Below are positions 44,678-53,751 of a stretch of DNA of 64,000 nucleotides, piece by piece (position 1 is the stretch's first letter; each line of letters starts with the position of its first letter). The translations under genes and the position numbers were made by a program. The notes below the pieces were generated by a model. The model saw nothing but the letters and a program-made list of their open reading frames with translations. It had not been told where the DNA came from and made no database searches. Source of the stretch: Sinorhizobium fredii (GTDB taxonomy: Bacteria; Pseudomonadota; Alphaproteobacteria; Rhizobiales; Rhizobiaceae); assembly GCF_002944405.1 (NCBI RefSeq), contig NZ_CP024307.1:1570501-1634500 (forward strand), given 5' to 3'.

Positions 44678-45031
44678 ATGATCGCCATGCCGGTCCGGAT
44701 GCAGCAGGGAAGCGATGGAGACGGAGGCGGCCCCAGTCGTGGCACGTCCGTTATCACACGCACCAAGCCGAAGACCAAGAAGCCGAGTTTGTACCGCGTT
44801 CTGCTTTTGAATGACGATTACACGCCGATGGAGTTCGTCGTCCACATTCTGGAGCGTTTTTTTCAGAAGGACAGGGAACAAGCGACGATCATCATGCTTC
44901 ATGTCCACAACCACGGCGTTGGAGAATGCGGCGTCTTTACCTACGAAGTCGCCGAAACCAAAGTGACGCAGGTGATGGATTTCGCCAGGCAGCATCAGCA
45001 TCCCTTGCAATGCGTCATGGAAAAGAAATGA
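44678..45031 (+). CDS. clpS: ATP-dependent Clp protease adaptor ClpS
   Basis: ClpS delivers N-end-rule substrates to ClpAP. The 117-residue protein has a disordered, basic N-terminal arm (about 1-38, [10 protein letters not shown]). The folded core shows [25 protein letters not shown] and the substrate pocket, then [22 protein letters not shown]. Hydrophobic pocket residues (Asn, Asp, Met, His) are all present. ATG 44678 is nearest to AAGGGA; the downstream ATG at 44687 is also possible. clpA follows 9 bases later, so adaptor and unfoldase are coupled. Confidence 0.95.
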   Translation: MIAMPVRMQQGSDGDGGGPSRGTSVITRTKPKTKKPSLYRVLLLNDDYTPMEFVVHILERFFQKDREQATIIMLHVHNHGVGECGVFTYEVAETKVTQVMDFARQHQHPLQCVMEKK

Positions 45032-45040
45032 GGACCTAAC

Positions 45041-47530
45041 GTGCCAACTTTTTCGCCCAGCCTCGAAAAGGCGCTGCATCAGGCACTGACTTTTGCCAAC
45101 GAGCGCCATCATGAATATGCGACGCTCGAGCACCTGCTGCTGGCATTGATCGATGATGCCGATGCGGCGGCCGTGATGGGCGCGTGCAATGTAAATCTAG
45201 AAACACTTCGCAAGACCGTGACGGACTATGTCGACAACGAATTGTCCAATCTGATCACCGGCTACGATGAAGATTCCAAGCCCACCGCCGGCTTCCAGCG
45301 CGTCATCCAGCGGGCCGTCATTCATGTTCAATCCTCCGGCCGCGAAGAGGTGACGGGAGCCAATGTGCTCGTCGCGATCTTTGCCGAGCGCGAGAGCCAT
45401 GCGGCCTATTTCCTGCAGGAGCAGGAGATGACCCGCTACGATGCGGTGAACTTCATCTCTCATGGCATCGGCAAGCGCCCCGGGAGCTCGGAATCGCGGC
45501 CGGTGCGCGGCGCCGAGGATCAGGATTCGGAACAGAAATCATCGCGCGAAAGCGAGGAGACCGGTCCGAAGAAGCAGCAGGATGCGCTGACGGCCTACTG
45601 CGTCAACCTGAACGAAAAGGCCAAGTCCGGAAAGATCGATCCGCTGATCGGCCGGCACGCCGAGGTGAACCGAACCATCCAAGTGCTCTGCCGCAGGTCC
45701 AAGAACAACCCGCTCTATGTCGGCGATCCCGGCGTCGGCAAGACGGCGATCGCCGAGGGGCTTGCCAAGCGCATCGTCGAGAAGCAGGTGCCGGAGGCGC
45801 TTCAGGACGCGACGATCTTTGCGCTCGACATGGGAACGCTGCTCGCCGGCACGCGCTATCGCGGCGATTTCGAAGAGCGCCTGAAGCAGGTCGTCAAGGA
45901 GCTCGAGGAATATCACGGCGCGGTCCTGTTCATCGACGAGATCCATACGGTGATCGGCGCGGGCGCGACATCGGGCGGTGCGATGGACGCATCGAACCTT
46001 TTGAAGCCGGCGCTCTCTTCCGGCTCGATCCGCTGCATCGGCTCGACCACCTACAAAGAGTACCGCCAGTTCTTCGAAAAGGATCGGGCGCTCGTCCGCC
46101 GTTTCCAGAAGATCGATGTCAACGAGCCGACGGTTGCCGACGCGATCGAGATCATGCGGGGGCTGAAGCCCTATTTCGAGGAGTATCACCACCTCAAATA
46201 TTCGAACGAGGCGATCAGGGCGGCGGTCGAGCTTTCGGCCCGCTACATCAATGACCGCAAGCTGCCCGACAAGGCGATCGACGTGATCGACGAATCGGGT
46301 GCGGCCCAAATGCTGCTGCCAGTCAGCAAACGCCGCAAGCTGATCACCGAAAGGGAAATCGAGGCGACAGTGGCCACTATGGCGCGCATCCCGCCGAAGT
46401 CGGTTTCGAAGGACGACGAAGCCGTTCTCGCCAATCTTGAGAAGGAACTTCGTTCCGTCGTCTACGGCCAGGATCTGGCGATCGAGGCGCTCGCCTCGTC
46501 GATCAAGCTCGCCCGGGCCGGCCTGCGCGAACCGAACAAGCCGATCGGCTGCTATGTGTTCTCCGGTCCGACCGGCGTCGGCAAGACGGAAGTGGCGAAA
46601 CAGTTGGCGACGTCGCTCGGCGTCGAGCTGCTGCGCTTCGATATGTCGGAATACATGGAGCGGCACACGGTTTCGCGCCTGCTCGGCGCACCTCCCGGCT
46701 ATGTCGGTTTCGACCAGGGCGGCCTGCTGACCGACGGCGTCGACCAGCATCCGCACTGCGTGCTGCTGCTCGACGAGATCGAAAAGGCGCATCCGGATCT
46801 CTTCAACATCCTGCTGCAGGTGATGGATCACGGCTCGCTGACGGACCATAACGGCAAGAAGATCGACTTCCGCAACGTCATCCTGATCATGACGACCAAC
46901 GCGGGCGCCTCCGACATGGCGCGCCCGGCGATCGGCTTCGGCTCATCGAAGCGCGAGGGCGAGGACATCGAGGCGCTGAACCGCCTGTTCACACCGGAGT
47001 TCCGCAACCGCCTGGATGCGGTCATTCCGTTCAACTCTCTGCCGACGCCTGTCATTCACCAGGTCGTGCAGAAATTCGTCATGCAACTCGAGACGCAGTT
47101 GGCCGAGCGCAACGTCACCTTCGACCTCGCGCCGGAGGCGATAGCCTGGCTCGCGGACAAGGGCTACGACGAAAAGATGGGCGCGCGGCCGCTGGCACGC
47201 GTCATTCAGGAAAACATCAAGAAGCCGCTCGCCGACGAAATCCTCTTCGGCAAGCTCAAGAAGGGCGGCGTCGTCAAGGTGACGATCGGCATGAAGGAAG
47301 ACGGCACCAAGGGGCTGATCCTCGATGCCGTGCCGGAGACGGCACCGATCAAGCCGAAGGCGGAAGTGTCGCGGCCCGGTAAGAACGCCAAGCCGAAGAA
47401 GTCGGAAGAGAAGGAAACCGTCGCCGCCGAGGCAGCTCCGAAGTCGAAGCCGAAGAAGGCCGCCAAAGCCGCTTCGGATGCGGCTCCGCTGAAGGGGAGA
47501 ACGGTTCCCAAGGTTCCGCGTAAGAAATAG
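45041..47530 (+). CDS. clpA: ATP-dependent Clp protease ATP-binding subunit ClpA
   Basis: ClpA is the hexameric AAA+ unfoldase that feeds ClpP. The 829-residue protein begins at GTG 45041, preceded by GAGGA. Its N-domain (1-150) has the two Clp_N repeats, starting LEKALHQALTFANERHHEYATLEHLLLAL. D1 shows Walker A GDPGVGKT and D2 shows GPTGVGKT, with Walker B LFIDEIH and LLLDEIEKAH. AIGFGSSK supplies the IGF/IGL-type loop that docks to ClpP. A Lys/Ala/Pro-rich tail of about 60 residues (KPKKSEEKE, KSKPKKAAKAA) extends beyond E. coli ClpA. Its partner ClpS is just upstream; clpP is not in this window. Confidence 0.97.
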   Translation: MPTFSPSLEKALHQALTFANERHHEYATLEHLLLALIDDADAAAVMGACNVNLETLRKTVTDYVDNELSNLITGYDEDSKPTAGFQRVIQRAVIHVQSSGREEVTGANVLVAIFAERESHAAYFLQEQEMTRYDAVNFISHGIGKRPGSSESRPVRGAEDQDSEQKSSRESEETGPKKQQDALTAYCVNLNEKAKSGKIDPLIGRHAEVNRTIQVLCRRSKNNPLYVGDPGVGKTAIAEGLAKRIVEKQVPEALQDATIFALDMGTLLAGTRYRGDFEERLKQVVKELEEYHGAVLFIDEIHTVIGAGATSGGAMDASNLLKPALSSGSIRCIGSTTYKEYRQFFEKDRALVRRFQKIDVNEPTVADAIEIMRGLKPYFEEYHHLKYSNEAIRAAVELSARYINDRKLPDKAIDVIDESGAAQMLLPVSKRRKLITEREIEATVATMARIPPKSVSKDDEAVLANLEKELRSVVYGQDLAIEALASSIKLARAGLREPNKPIGCYVFSGPTGVGKTEVAKQLATSLGVELLRFDMSEYMERHTVSRLLGAPPGYVGFDQGGLLTDGVDQHPHCVLLLDEIEKAHPDLFNILLQVMDHGSLTDHNGKKIDFRNVILIMTTNAGASDMARPAIGFGSSKREGEDIEALNRLFTPEFRNRLDAVIPFNSLPTPVIHQVVQKFVMQLETQLAERNVTFDLAPEAIAWLADKGYDEKMGARPLARVIQENIKKPLADEILFGKLKKGGVVKVTIGMKEDGTKGLILDAVPETAPIKPKAEVSRPGKNAKPKKSEEKETVAAEAAPKSKPKKAAKAASDAAPLKGRTVPKVPRKK

Positions 47531-47550
47531 CGCCATCGCCATTTTCGCCT

Positions 47551-47586
47551 GACGGTGCCGGGTGGTTCACCCGGCACCGTCTTGTT
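47551..47586 (+). terminator. Intrinsic terminator after clpA
   Basis: A perfect 13-bp stem (47551-47563 with 47569-47581) has a 5-base loop, followed by TTGTTG. It separates clpA from azlC. Confidence 0.8.
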
Positions 47587-47614
47587 GAGGGGCGATCTCA
47601 TTCCGCGTGATTCA

Positions 47615-48352
47615 ATGGATGATATCGAAGACGAACGGTCGGCGCTGGCCTGGTTTCTGACCGGGGCTCGGGGGATTTTCAGTCTACCGGCGATCATACT
47701 TATGCTCTCCTTCGTCGGCTTCTGCTCCCTGACCGCTCAGGCAGGCATCCCGCCGGAGCAGGTCGTCTTCATGACCGGCATCGTCTGGGCTCTGCCGGCG
47801 AAGGTCATTCTCGTCAGCTCGATCATGAGCGGCGCGAGCCTCGCGGCGGCGTTCCTGGCGGTCACACTCTCGTCGGTCCGCCTGATGCCGATGGTTGCGG
47901 CGCTAGTCCCCGAACTACGTGGCTCCAGAACGCCGACTTGGCTGCTTCTCATTCTGTCGCACTTTATCGCCATTACCGCGTGGGTCTTTGCGATGGAGCG
48001 TGTGCCAAAGGTTCCGCGCGAGCATCGCGTCGCCTTCTTCGCCGGCTTCGGGATGACGCTCGTCGCGGCAAACATGGTGCTGGTTGGCGTCGTCTATCAC
48101 CTTGTCGCCGAGTTTCCGCCGGTGGTGGCAGGCTGCCTTTTCTTTCTGACGCCGGTCTATTTCCTTGCCTCGATCTGGCATTCGGCCCGCCACCCGGTTA
48201 TCTACGTGGCGCTTGCGGTGGGTCTCGTTGCAGGTCCGCTGTTCTACTGGATCGCACCGGAGTTCGACGTTCTGTTGGCGGGCGTCGGCGGCGGCACGCT
48301 CGCCTGGGGCGCGGAGCGTCTCTGGCGTTCCAGGCGGGAGGCGCGCCCGTGA
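47615..48352 (+). CDS. AzlC-family branched-chain amino-acid exporter subunit
   Basis: This 245-residue membrane protein has about six hydrophobic segments. The N-terminal FLTGARGIFSLPAIILMLSFVGFCSLTAQAG and the VFMTGIVWALPAKVILVSS block match AzlC, the large subunit of the exporter that removes azaleucine or branched-chain amino acids. ATG 47615 lacks a close Shine-Dalgarno sequence (GAGGGG is 20 bases away), so the start is uncertain. The stop overlaps the azlD start (GTGA, 48349-48352). Confidence 0.85.
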   Translation: MDDIEDERSALAWFLTGARGIFSLPAIILMLSFVGFCSLTAQAGIPPEQVVFMTGIVWALPAKVILVSSIMSGASLAAAFLAVTLSSVRLMPMVAALVPELRGSRTPTWLLLILSHFIAITAWVFAMERVPKVPREHRVAFFAGFGMTLVAANMVLVGVVYHLVAEFPPVVAGCLFFLTPVYFLASIWHSARHPVIYVALAVGLVAGPLFYWIAPEFDVLLAGVGGGTLAWGAERLWRSRREARP

Positions 48353-48693
48353 CCTGGACGGACGGATGGTGGGCTTATGCCTTCATAGCGATAGCCGGGT
48401 GGCTGGCGACCGACCTGTGGCGCTGGCTGGGCGTGCTTGCAGGCAAGCGACTTCGCGATGATTCGGAGGCTTTGAACTGGGTGAGGGCGGTCGCGACCGC
48501 CCTGGTTGCCGCAGTGATCGCCAAGCTTATCCTTTACCCGACTGGAGTGCTGGCGCAGTCGCCGCTTTGGCTGCGGGTCGGCGCCGTCTTGGTCGGCACC
48601 GTCGCCTTCTTTGTTGCCAGGCAAAAGCCGGCAGTTGGCATCGCGACCGCGATTCTGACGCTCGCCGGCGGCTTATGGTGGCTGGGTTTCTGA
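48349..48693 (+). CDS. AzlD-family small subunit of the exporter
   Basis: This 114-residue membrane protein starts at GTG 48349, within the azlC stop. It has four hydrophobic segments (YAFIAIAGWLATDLW, VRAVATALVAAVIAKLILYP, LRVGAVLVGTVAFFVA, GIATAILTLAGGLWWLG). The length and partner fit AzlD, which works with AzlC. No start with a better ribosome site exists, and the coupling is typical of the pair. It ends 9 bases before the convergent HIT gene. Confidence 0.8.
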   Translation: MTWTDGWWAYAFIAIAGWLATDLWRWLGVLAGKRLRDDSEALNWVRAVATALVAAVIAKLILYPTGVLAQSPLWLRVGAVLVGTVAFFVARQKPAVGIATAILTLAGGLWWLGF

Positions 48694-48702
48694 CAGGGGG
48701 GC

Positions 48703-49122
48703 CTACAGCGCCCGGCGAATCTTCTCCGCATTCGCCGCCAGCACGTCGCCATCCTCCATCTTACCGGAATGCGGCTTCAGCGGAGTGCCCTCGCGGCGCG
48801 GGATAACGTGGAAATGCAGGTGGAAGACGGACTGGCCGGCCGGCGCCTCGTTGAACTGCATGATCGTCACGCCGTCGGCGCCGAAAGCTTCCTTGACGGC
48901 GATCGCGACCTTCTGGACCGTGGCGATCAGCGCCGGCAGGGTGGCAACGTCGGCGTCGAGGATGTTGCGCGACGGCGCCTTAGGCAGAACGAGCACGTGC
49001 CCCTCCGCCTGCGGCGTGACATCCATGAACGCCACCGTAGCCTCGTCCTCATAGACCCGGTGTGAGGGAATTTCGCCGCGCAATATCTTGGCGAAGATGT
49101 TGTTGGTGTCATAGCCGCTCAT
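48703..49122 (-). CDS. HIT-family hydrolase
   Basis: This 139-residue protein has the histidine triad in QSVFHLHFHVIPRREG, the HxHxH core that gives the family its name. The N-terminal NNIFAKILRGEIPSHRVYEDEATVAFMDV is the usual opening of Hint/HinT-like proteins, which hydrolyse purine phosphoramidates or dinucleotides. Substrate preference cannot be read here. It is the last gene of a four-gene minus-strand run and lies 44 bases after the FemAB-like gene. Confidence 0.92.
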   Translation of the reverse strand: MSGYDTNNIFAKILRGEIPSHRVYEDEATVAFMDVTPQAEGHVLVLPKAPSRNILDADVATLPALIATVQKVAIAVKEAFGADGVTIMQFNEAPAGQSVFHLHFHVIPRREGTPLKPHSGKMEDGDVLAANAEKIRRAL

Positions 49123-49166
49123 GTCGTTTCCTCTTGCTGGTTCGCAGCGGCAAGTCCCGCTGCCTA

Positions 49167-50354
49167 TCAATCCTGTTGGCGCTCACCCTTGCGGAAGGGC
49201 CCGTGCTCCGCAAGGAATTCGCCAGTCTCCTCCACATCGCGGCGCTCCTGCTCCAGGTAGTCGGCGACGGCTCTTGCCAGGCCCGGATGGGTGATGAAAT
49301 GGGCTGAATGGGTCGTCACCGGCATGTAGCCGCGCGCCAGCTTGTGCTCGCCTTGCGCGCCCGCTTCGACACGCCGCAATCCCTTTTCAATCGCGAAGTC
49401 GATCGCCTGGTGGTAGCAGACCTCGAAATGCAGGAAGGGATGGTCCTCGATGCAGCCCCAATGCCGGCCGTAGAGCGCATCTCCGCCGATGAAATTGATC
49501 GCCCCGGCGATATACCGGCCGCCGCGCTTGGCCATGACCAGCAGAATGTCGTCGGCCATCCGCTCGCCGATCAGCGAATAGAAGGCGCGAGTGAGGTATG
49601 GCCGGCCCCACTTGCGCCCGCCGGTATCCATATAAAAGGCGAAGAACTGGTCCCATATCGCTTCGGTGAGGTCGCTGCCGGTCAGCCACTCGATGGTGAT
49701 CCCGTTCTCGACTGCGGCGCGACGCTCCCGTTTCAGCGCCTTGCGTTTTCGCGACGCGAGCGTTGCAAGGAAATCGTTGTGCGAGCCGTAGCCTTCATTG
49801 ATGAAGTGGAACTGCTGGTCGGTTCGGTGCAGAAATCCGGAGCGCTCGAAGATCGGCATCTCCTCGGGCAGCACGAAGGTGACGTGGGCGGAGGAGACGC
49901 CGTGTCGGCGCGAAAGCTCTTTGAGGCCGGCGGCAAGCGCTTCCCGCACCGGTTTTAGATCGCCGCCCGCGGCACTGAGCAGGCGCGGCCCGGTCACCGG
50001 CGTGAACGGTATGGAACATTGCAGCTTCGGATAATAGCGGCCGCCGGCGCGCTCGAAGGCGTTCGCCCATCCATGATCGAAGACGTATTCTCCCTGGCTG
50101 TGGTTCTTCAGGTAGCAGACGAGCGCGCCGCGCAACGAGCCGTCCGCATCCTCGAGCAGCAGGTGCTGACCGAGCCAGCCCGTCTCCGTCGTCGCCGAAC
50201 CGGACTCCTCGAGCGCCGAGAGATAGGCATGCGATAGGAAGGGGTTATAGGGCATGCCGGGAGAGGTCTTCGAAGCGCCGGTAAGCCTGTCCCAGCTCGC
50301 CGGTGGTATCGAAGTGAACGAATGCTCTATGCGGATGTTGATCGCGTCTGACAT
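49167..50354 (-). CDS. FemAB/GNAT-like protein (DUF482, peptidogalycan-type)
   Basis: This 395-residue protein belongs to the family once called DUF482 (Pfam peptidogalycan biosynthesis). Recognisable parts are PYNPFLSHAYLSALEESGSA near the start, KRKALKRERRAAVENGITIEWLTG in the middle, and GGRYIAGAINFIGGDALYGRHWG followed by FEVCYHQAIDFAIEKGLRRVEAGAQGEHKLARGYMP at the end. The fold is that of Fem-type aminoacyl transferases or acetyltransferases. Its biochemical action is unproved. The gene is 4 bases from the GDPD gene upstream, so they are co-transcribed. Confidence 0.83.
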   Translation of the reverse strand: MSDAINIRIEHSFTSIPPASWDRLTGASKTSPGMPYNPFLSHAYLSALEESGSATTETGWLGQHLLLEDADGSLRGALVCYLKNHSQGEYVFDHGWANAFERAGGRYYPKLQCSIPFTPVTGPRLLSAAGGDLKPVREALAAGLKELSRRHGVSSAHVTFVLPEEMPIFERSGFLHRTDQQFHFINEGYGSHNDFLATLASRKRKALKRERRAAVENGITIEWLTGSDLTEAIWDQFFAFYMDTGGRKWGRPYLTRAFYSLIGERMADDILLVMAKRGGRYIAGAINFIGGDALYGRHWGCIEDHPFLHFEVCYHQAIDFAIEKGLRRVEAGAQGEHKLARGYMPVTTHSAHFITHPGLARAVADYLEQERRDVEETGEFLAEHGPFRKGERQQD

Positions 50355-50358
50355 GCGC

Positions 50359-51084
50359 CTAGGAAATCATGGTCTCCCTTGGATCGAAACCCTCGAACGT
50401 CATCTGATCGGCATGGGCGAAGCTGTGCTCCTGCGCCCGGCCATCGCGCACCGTCCAGGTGATGACGGTGCGGCCCATGGCGCGCTCCTTGGTTATGAAG
50501 GGATTCGGCAGGTCCCCGTAGAAATAGGAAATGAAGTCCAGCCCGAGCTGCATGGCTTCCTCGTGCACGAAGAATTTCTCGGGATTGGCGCCATCGGCGG
50601 TGAGACCGAGCGGATAGGGGGCGTCTAGCGCCTTCAGGTCCTTGAGCAGCCAATGGTCGAAGCTCATCAGAGCGACTGGCCCTGCGTAGTCCTCGAGCGT
50701 GTCGAGCACGGCCGCCGCGAACCCCTCGTCGTCGTCCTTGCGGCCCTTGAGTTCAAGCACGAGAGGAACCCGCCCGTCGACGAGACGAAGCATCTGCTTG
50801 AGCGTCGGAATCCTGTCCTTCGTGCCGCCGATCGACAATAGGCCGAGTTCGCCGGCGGTCTTCGCCCGAACGTCTCCCCTGATGCCGCAGAGGCGCTGCA
50901 GATCGTGGTCGTGGAAGACGACCGGAACGCTATCGGCGGTAAACTGCAGATCGCATTCGATCGCAAAGCCCGCCTCCGCAGCGCGGGAAAAGGCCGAAAG
51001 CGTGTTTTCCCAGACCTCTCGATTCATGTCGTGATAGCCGCGGTGGGCGATCGGCTGGGCTTTAAGCCAGGAAATATCCTTCAT
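50359..51084 (-). CDS. Glycerophosphodiester phosphodiesterase family protein
   Basis: This 241-residue TIM-barrel enzyme is cytoplasmic, with no signal peptide. The catalytic start is IAHRGYHDMNREVWENTLSAF, with metal ligands in AIECDLQFTADSVPVVFHDHDLQRL. Such enzymes release glycerol-3-phosphate from deacylated phospholipids. The tail HSFAHADQMTFEGFDP is the usual family end. It begins 12 bases after the RidA-type gene. Substrate is not defined, since the family also includes sphingomyelinase-type and lysophospholipase-D-type members. Confidence 0.9.
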   Translation of the reverse strand: MKDISWLKAQPIAHRGYHDMNREVWENTLSAFSRAAEAGFAIECDLQFTADSVPVVFHDHDLQRLCGIRGDVRAKTAGELGLLSIGGTKDRIPTLKQMLRLVDGRVPLVLELKGRKDDDEGFAAAVLDTLEDYAGPVALMSFDHWLLKDLKALDAPYPLGLTADGANPEKFFVHEEAMQLGLDFISYFYGDLPNPFITKERAMGRTVITWTVRDGRAQEHSFAHADQMTFEGFDPRETMIS

Positions 51085-51096
51085 GAAGCGACCCGG

Positions 51097-51564
51097 TCAG
51101 GCGATTTCGAGGATGGCGTCGATTTCGACGGCCGCGTTGAAGGGCAGGGACGCCATGCCGACGGCGGCGCGCGCATGCTTGCCGGCTTCGCCGAGCACGT
51201 TGGCAAGGAGGTTCGACGCGCCATTAATGACGAGATGTTGTTCGGTGAATTCGGGAACCGAGGCGACGAAGCCATTGATCTTCACGAGGCGGCGGATGCG
51301 TCCGAGGTCGCCGCCGAGCGCCGCTTTGGCCTGGGCCAGAATGTTGATCGCGCAGAGTTCGGCGGCACGCTGCGCCGCGGCGACGTCGACATCCTTGCCG
51401 ACATGGCCGGTGATCGCGACCTTTCCGCTTTCCATCGGCAGTTGGCCGGAGATGTAGAGCGTCGAGCCGGTGATGACGTAAGGCACGTAGTTGGCGACCG
51501 GCGCAACCGCCTCCGGAATGACGATACCAAGTTCGTTGAGACGCGTTTCAATCTCTGCGGACAT
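51097..51564 (-). CDS. RidA-family protein
   Basis: This protein of about 155 residues belongs to the YjgF/YER057c/UK114 (RidA) superfamily, longer variant (YjgF-like TdcF/endoribonuclease L-PSP). Key parts are ISGQLPMESGKVAITGHVGKDVDV, CAINILAQAKAAL and KHARAAVGMASLPFNAAVEIDAIL. Classical RidA has an Arg that binds the imine carboxylate (near HARAAVG). Members remove reactive enamines or imines from PLP enzymes, but longer variants often lack proven activity. It is the first gene of the four-gene minus-strand run and divergent from eipB. Confidence 0.88.
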   Translation of the reverse strand: MSAEIETRLNELGIVIPEAVAPVANYVPYVITGSTLYISGQLPMESGKVAITGHVGKDVDVAAAQRAAELCAINILAQAKAALGGDLGRIRRLVKINGFVASVPEFTEQHLVINGASNLLANVLGEAGKHARAAVGMASLPFNAAVEIDAILEIA

Positions 51565-51701
51565 GGAGGGCTCCCTTGTTGTCTTTTGTGTTAAAATCCT
51601 GCATGCGAAGCAGGGATCGCGACAGGCACGGACCGGATCTGCCTCGCTTCTGCCGAATGTTTGTTTATCCCATTGCCGGCGAGTCCAACAGGAGGAAACG
51701 G

Positions 51702-52523
51702 ATGTTTCGTAAAGGCTTTGGTCTTCTCGCTCTGGGGAGCGTCTGCCTCGCCGCCGTGACCGTCGCTGGCGGTACCTATGCGGCCGCATTGACGCCGCAC
51801 CGCGCCGTCTACGATCTCGAACTGAAGAATGCCTCCGATCGCTCCGGCATCACCGGCATGTATGGACGCATGGTCTATGAGTTCAATGGGTCGGCTTGCG
51901 AGGGATATACAGTGAGCTTCCGCTTCGTCACCCAGGTCGATACCGGCGAGGAAGTTCGCCTGACCGACCAGCAGACCACCACCTACGAGGACTTGAAGAA
52001 CAGGAGCTTTCGCTTTCTCACCCGCTCCTTCACCGACGAGAAGCTGGACAAGGAAGTGCGCGGCAACGCTCACGACGACAAGTCCGGCGTCAAGGTGGAA
52101 CTGACGGCGCCTGACAAACGCGAGGTAGCGCTCGCCCAAAGCCGCTTCCCGACCGAGCATATGCTGGAGGTGATCGAGCGGGCCAAGCGCGGCGAGGGCC
52201 TTTTCGAATCCCGCATCTTCGACGGGTCCGATTCGGGTGACAAGACGCTGATCACCTCGACCTTCGTCGGCAAGCCGCGCAAGCCCGCCCCCGACGATGC
52301 GGACGCCGGCAAGGCGGGCAAGCTCGCCGGTGAAAGCTATTGGCCGGTGACGATCTCCTATTTCAACGACGAGGCGAGCGGCGACGCTTTGCCAATCTAC
52401 CGCATGTCCTTCAAGCTCTACGAGAATGGCGTCACCCGCGACCTGACGATGGACTATGGTGACTTCGTGCTCAGCGGCAAGCTTGCCGATCTCGAAGTCT
52501 TCAACGCGGAAGAGTGCAAGTAG
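51702..52523 (+). CDS. eipB: Cell-envelope integrity protein EipB-like (DUF1849)
   Basis: This 273-residue secreted protein has a signal peptide of about 28 residues (RKGFGLLALGSVCLAAVTVAGGTYA). The mature part opens ALTPHRAVYDLELKNASDRSGITGMYGRMVYEF. Two cysteines remain after cleavage, C66 (SACEGY) and C272 (EECK). In Brucella EipB a conserved disulfide joins such a pair in a periplasmic beta-spiral protein needed for envelope integrity. AGGAGGAAA precedes ATG 51702. The partner of Brucella EipB, the TPR protein TtpA, is not in this window. Confidence 0.88.
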   Translation: MFRKGFGLLALGSVCLAAVTVAGGTYAAALTPHRAVYDLELKNASDRSGITGMYGRMVYEFNGSACEGYTVSFRFVTQVDTGEEVRLTDQQTTTYEDLKNRSFRFLTRSFTDEKLDKEVRGNAHDDKSGVKVELTAPDKREVALAQSRFPTEHMLEVIERAKRGEGLFESRIFDGSDSGDKTLITSTFVGKPRKPAPDDADAGKAGKLAGESYWPVTISYFNDEASGDALPIYRMSFKLYENGVTRDLTMDYGDFVLSGKLADLEVFNAEECK

Positions 52524-52576
52524 CGGCCATCGCCGGAGCTGTGCAGAGCAGTCGCGGCAAAAAACTGACTTGCTGA

Positions 52577-52605
52577 CTTGATTTATCGGGCAGTTGCAGC
52601 TAAGG
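52577..52605 (+). promoter_or_regulatory. Candidate rpsB promoter
   Basis: CTTGAT (52577-52582), 17 bases, CTAAGG (52600-52605) resembles the S. meliloti consensus, strong at -35 and weak at -10. Leader length would be about 115 bases and contains the hairpin GGATTT/AAATCC (52633-52638 with 52647-52652). Confidence 0.4.
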
Positions 52606-52728
52606 GGCTGCCCATTCCACACGTGAGGCATGGGATTTTCCGGGAGAAATCCGGATTGTTCCGCCGGTGGGCGCATCTAGATGCGTTCGACGCCTTGCGG
52701 AGGTTCAACCGGAAAAGGAGAAAAAGGC

Positions 52729-53496
52729 ATGGCATTGCCTGACTTTACCATGCGCCAGCTTCTCGAAGCAGGCGTGCACTTCGGCCACCAGACGCACCGC
52801 TGGAACCCGAAGATGAAGCCGTACATCTTCGGCGATCGTAACAACGTTCACATCATCGACCTCGCCCAGACCGTTCCGATGCTGTCGCGCGCCCTGCAGG
52901 TCGTCAGCGACACCGTTGCCAATGGCGGACGCGTGCTCTTCGTCGGCACCAAGCGCCAGGCCTCCGAGATCATCGCCGACGCTGCCAAGCGCTCCGCCCA
53001 GTATTACGTCAATGCTCGCTGGCTCGGCGGCATGATGACCAACTGGAAGACGATCTCGAACTCGATCCAGCGCCTGCGCAAGCTCGACGAAATCCTCGCT
53101 TCCGAAGCTTCCGGCTTCACCAAGAAGGAGCGTCTGAACCTCGAGCGTGAGCGCGAGAAGCTGAACCGGGCGCTTGGCGGTATCCGCGACATGGGCGGCA
53201 CGCCGGACCTGATGTTCATCATCGACACCAACAAGGAATCGATTGCGATCGAAGAAGCCAAGCGCCTTGGTATTCCGGTCGTCGCCGTCATCGACTCCAA
53301 CTGCGATCCGGACCAGATCGACTACCCGATCCCGGGCAACGATGACGCATCGCGCGCGGTCGCTCTCTATTGCGATCTCATCGCCCGTGCTGCCATCGAC
53401 GGCATTGCCCGTCAGCAGGGCGCTGCCGGCCGTGACCTCGGCGCAGCCGAAGAGGCACCGGTCGAGCCGGCTCTCGACGAATCGTCCGAAGCCTGA
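52729..53496 (+). CDS. rpsB: 30S ribosomal protein S2
   Basis: S2 binds the head-body junction of the small subunit. The 255-residue protein has the opening [30 protein letters not shown] and the signature [12 protein letters not shown]. The coiled-coil arm is [19 protein letters not shown] and the nucleotide-like strand is [25 protein letters not shown]. The C-terminal tail is acidic ([15 protein letters not shown]). GGAGAAA sits 6 bases before ATG 52729. The order rpsB-tsf-pyrH-frr is conserved in bacteria. A terminator lies between rpsB and tsf. Confidence 0.98.
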   Translation: MALPDFTMRQLLEAGVHFGHQTHRWNPKMKPYIFGDRNNVHIIDLAQTVPMLSRALQVVSDTVANGGRVLFVGTKRQASEIIADAAKRSAQYYVNARWLGGMMTNWKTISNSIQRLRKLDEILASEASGFTKKERLNLEREREKLNRALGGIRDMGGTPDLMFIIDTNKESIAIEEAKRLGIPVVAVIDSNCDPDQIDYPIPGNDDASRAVALYCDLIARAAIDGIARQQGAAGRDLGAAEEAPVEPALDESSEA

Positions 53497-53504
53497 TCTG
53501 GCCC

Positions 53505-53590
53505 ACGGCAGCCGATACGTGGCTGCCGTACCCATGAAATATCGGGACGAGGCCGTTTGTGATGAAAATCTGAACGGCCTTGTTCTTTTT
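53505..53590 (+). terminator. Hairpin pair and terminator between rpsB and tsf
   Basis: ACGGCAGCC (53505-53513) pairs with GGCTGCCGT (53521-53529). Then AGGCCGTT (53550-53557) pairs with AACGGCCT (53573-53580), followed by TGTTCTTTTT. The second is a plausible attenuating terminator that would make more S2 than EF-Ts message. Confidence 0.65.
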
Positions 53591-53751
53591 CAGCGAGGAA
53601 TGGTGCGGTCGGGCAGACGTTTTTGCCCGCGCAAGCATCGCGACGGCAGCGTCATAACGATGTCACACTGAAAGGCCATTCCCTGCCAAACCCACTGGCA
53701 CGGCGCCACCCGCGATTGGCGCGCCAGCGAAACAGACAAAGAGGCAAGAAG

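Noticed and set aside
47555-47614. Longer azlC beginning inside the clpA terminator
   Set aside because: The extra residues would be coded by the terminator hairpin and have no family similarity.
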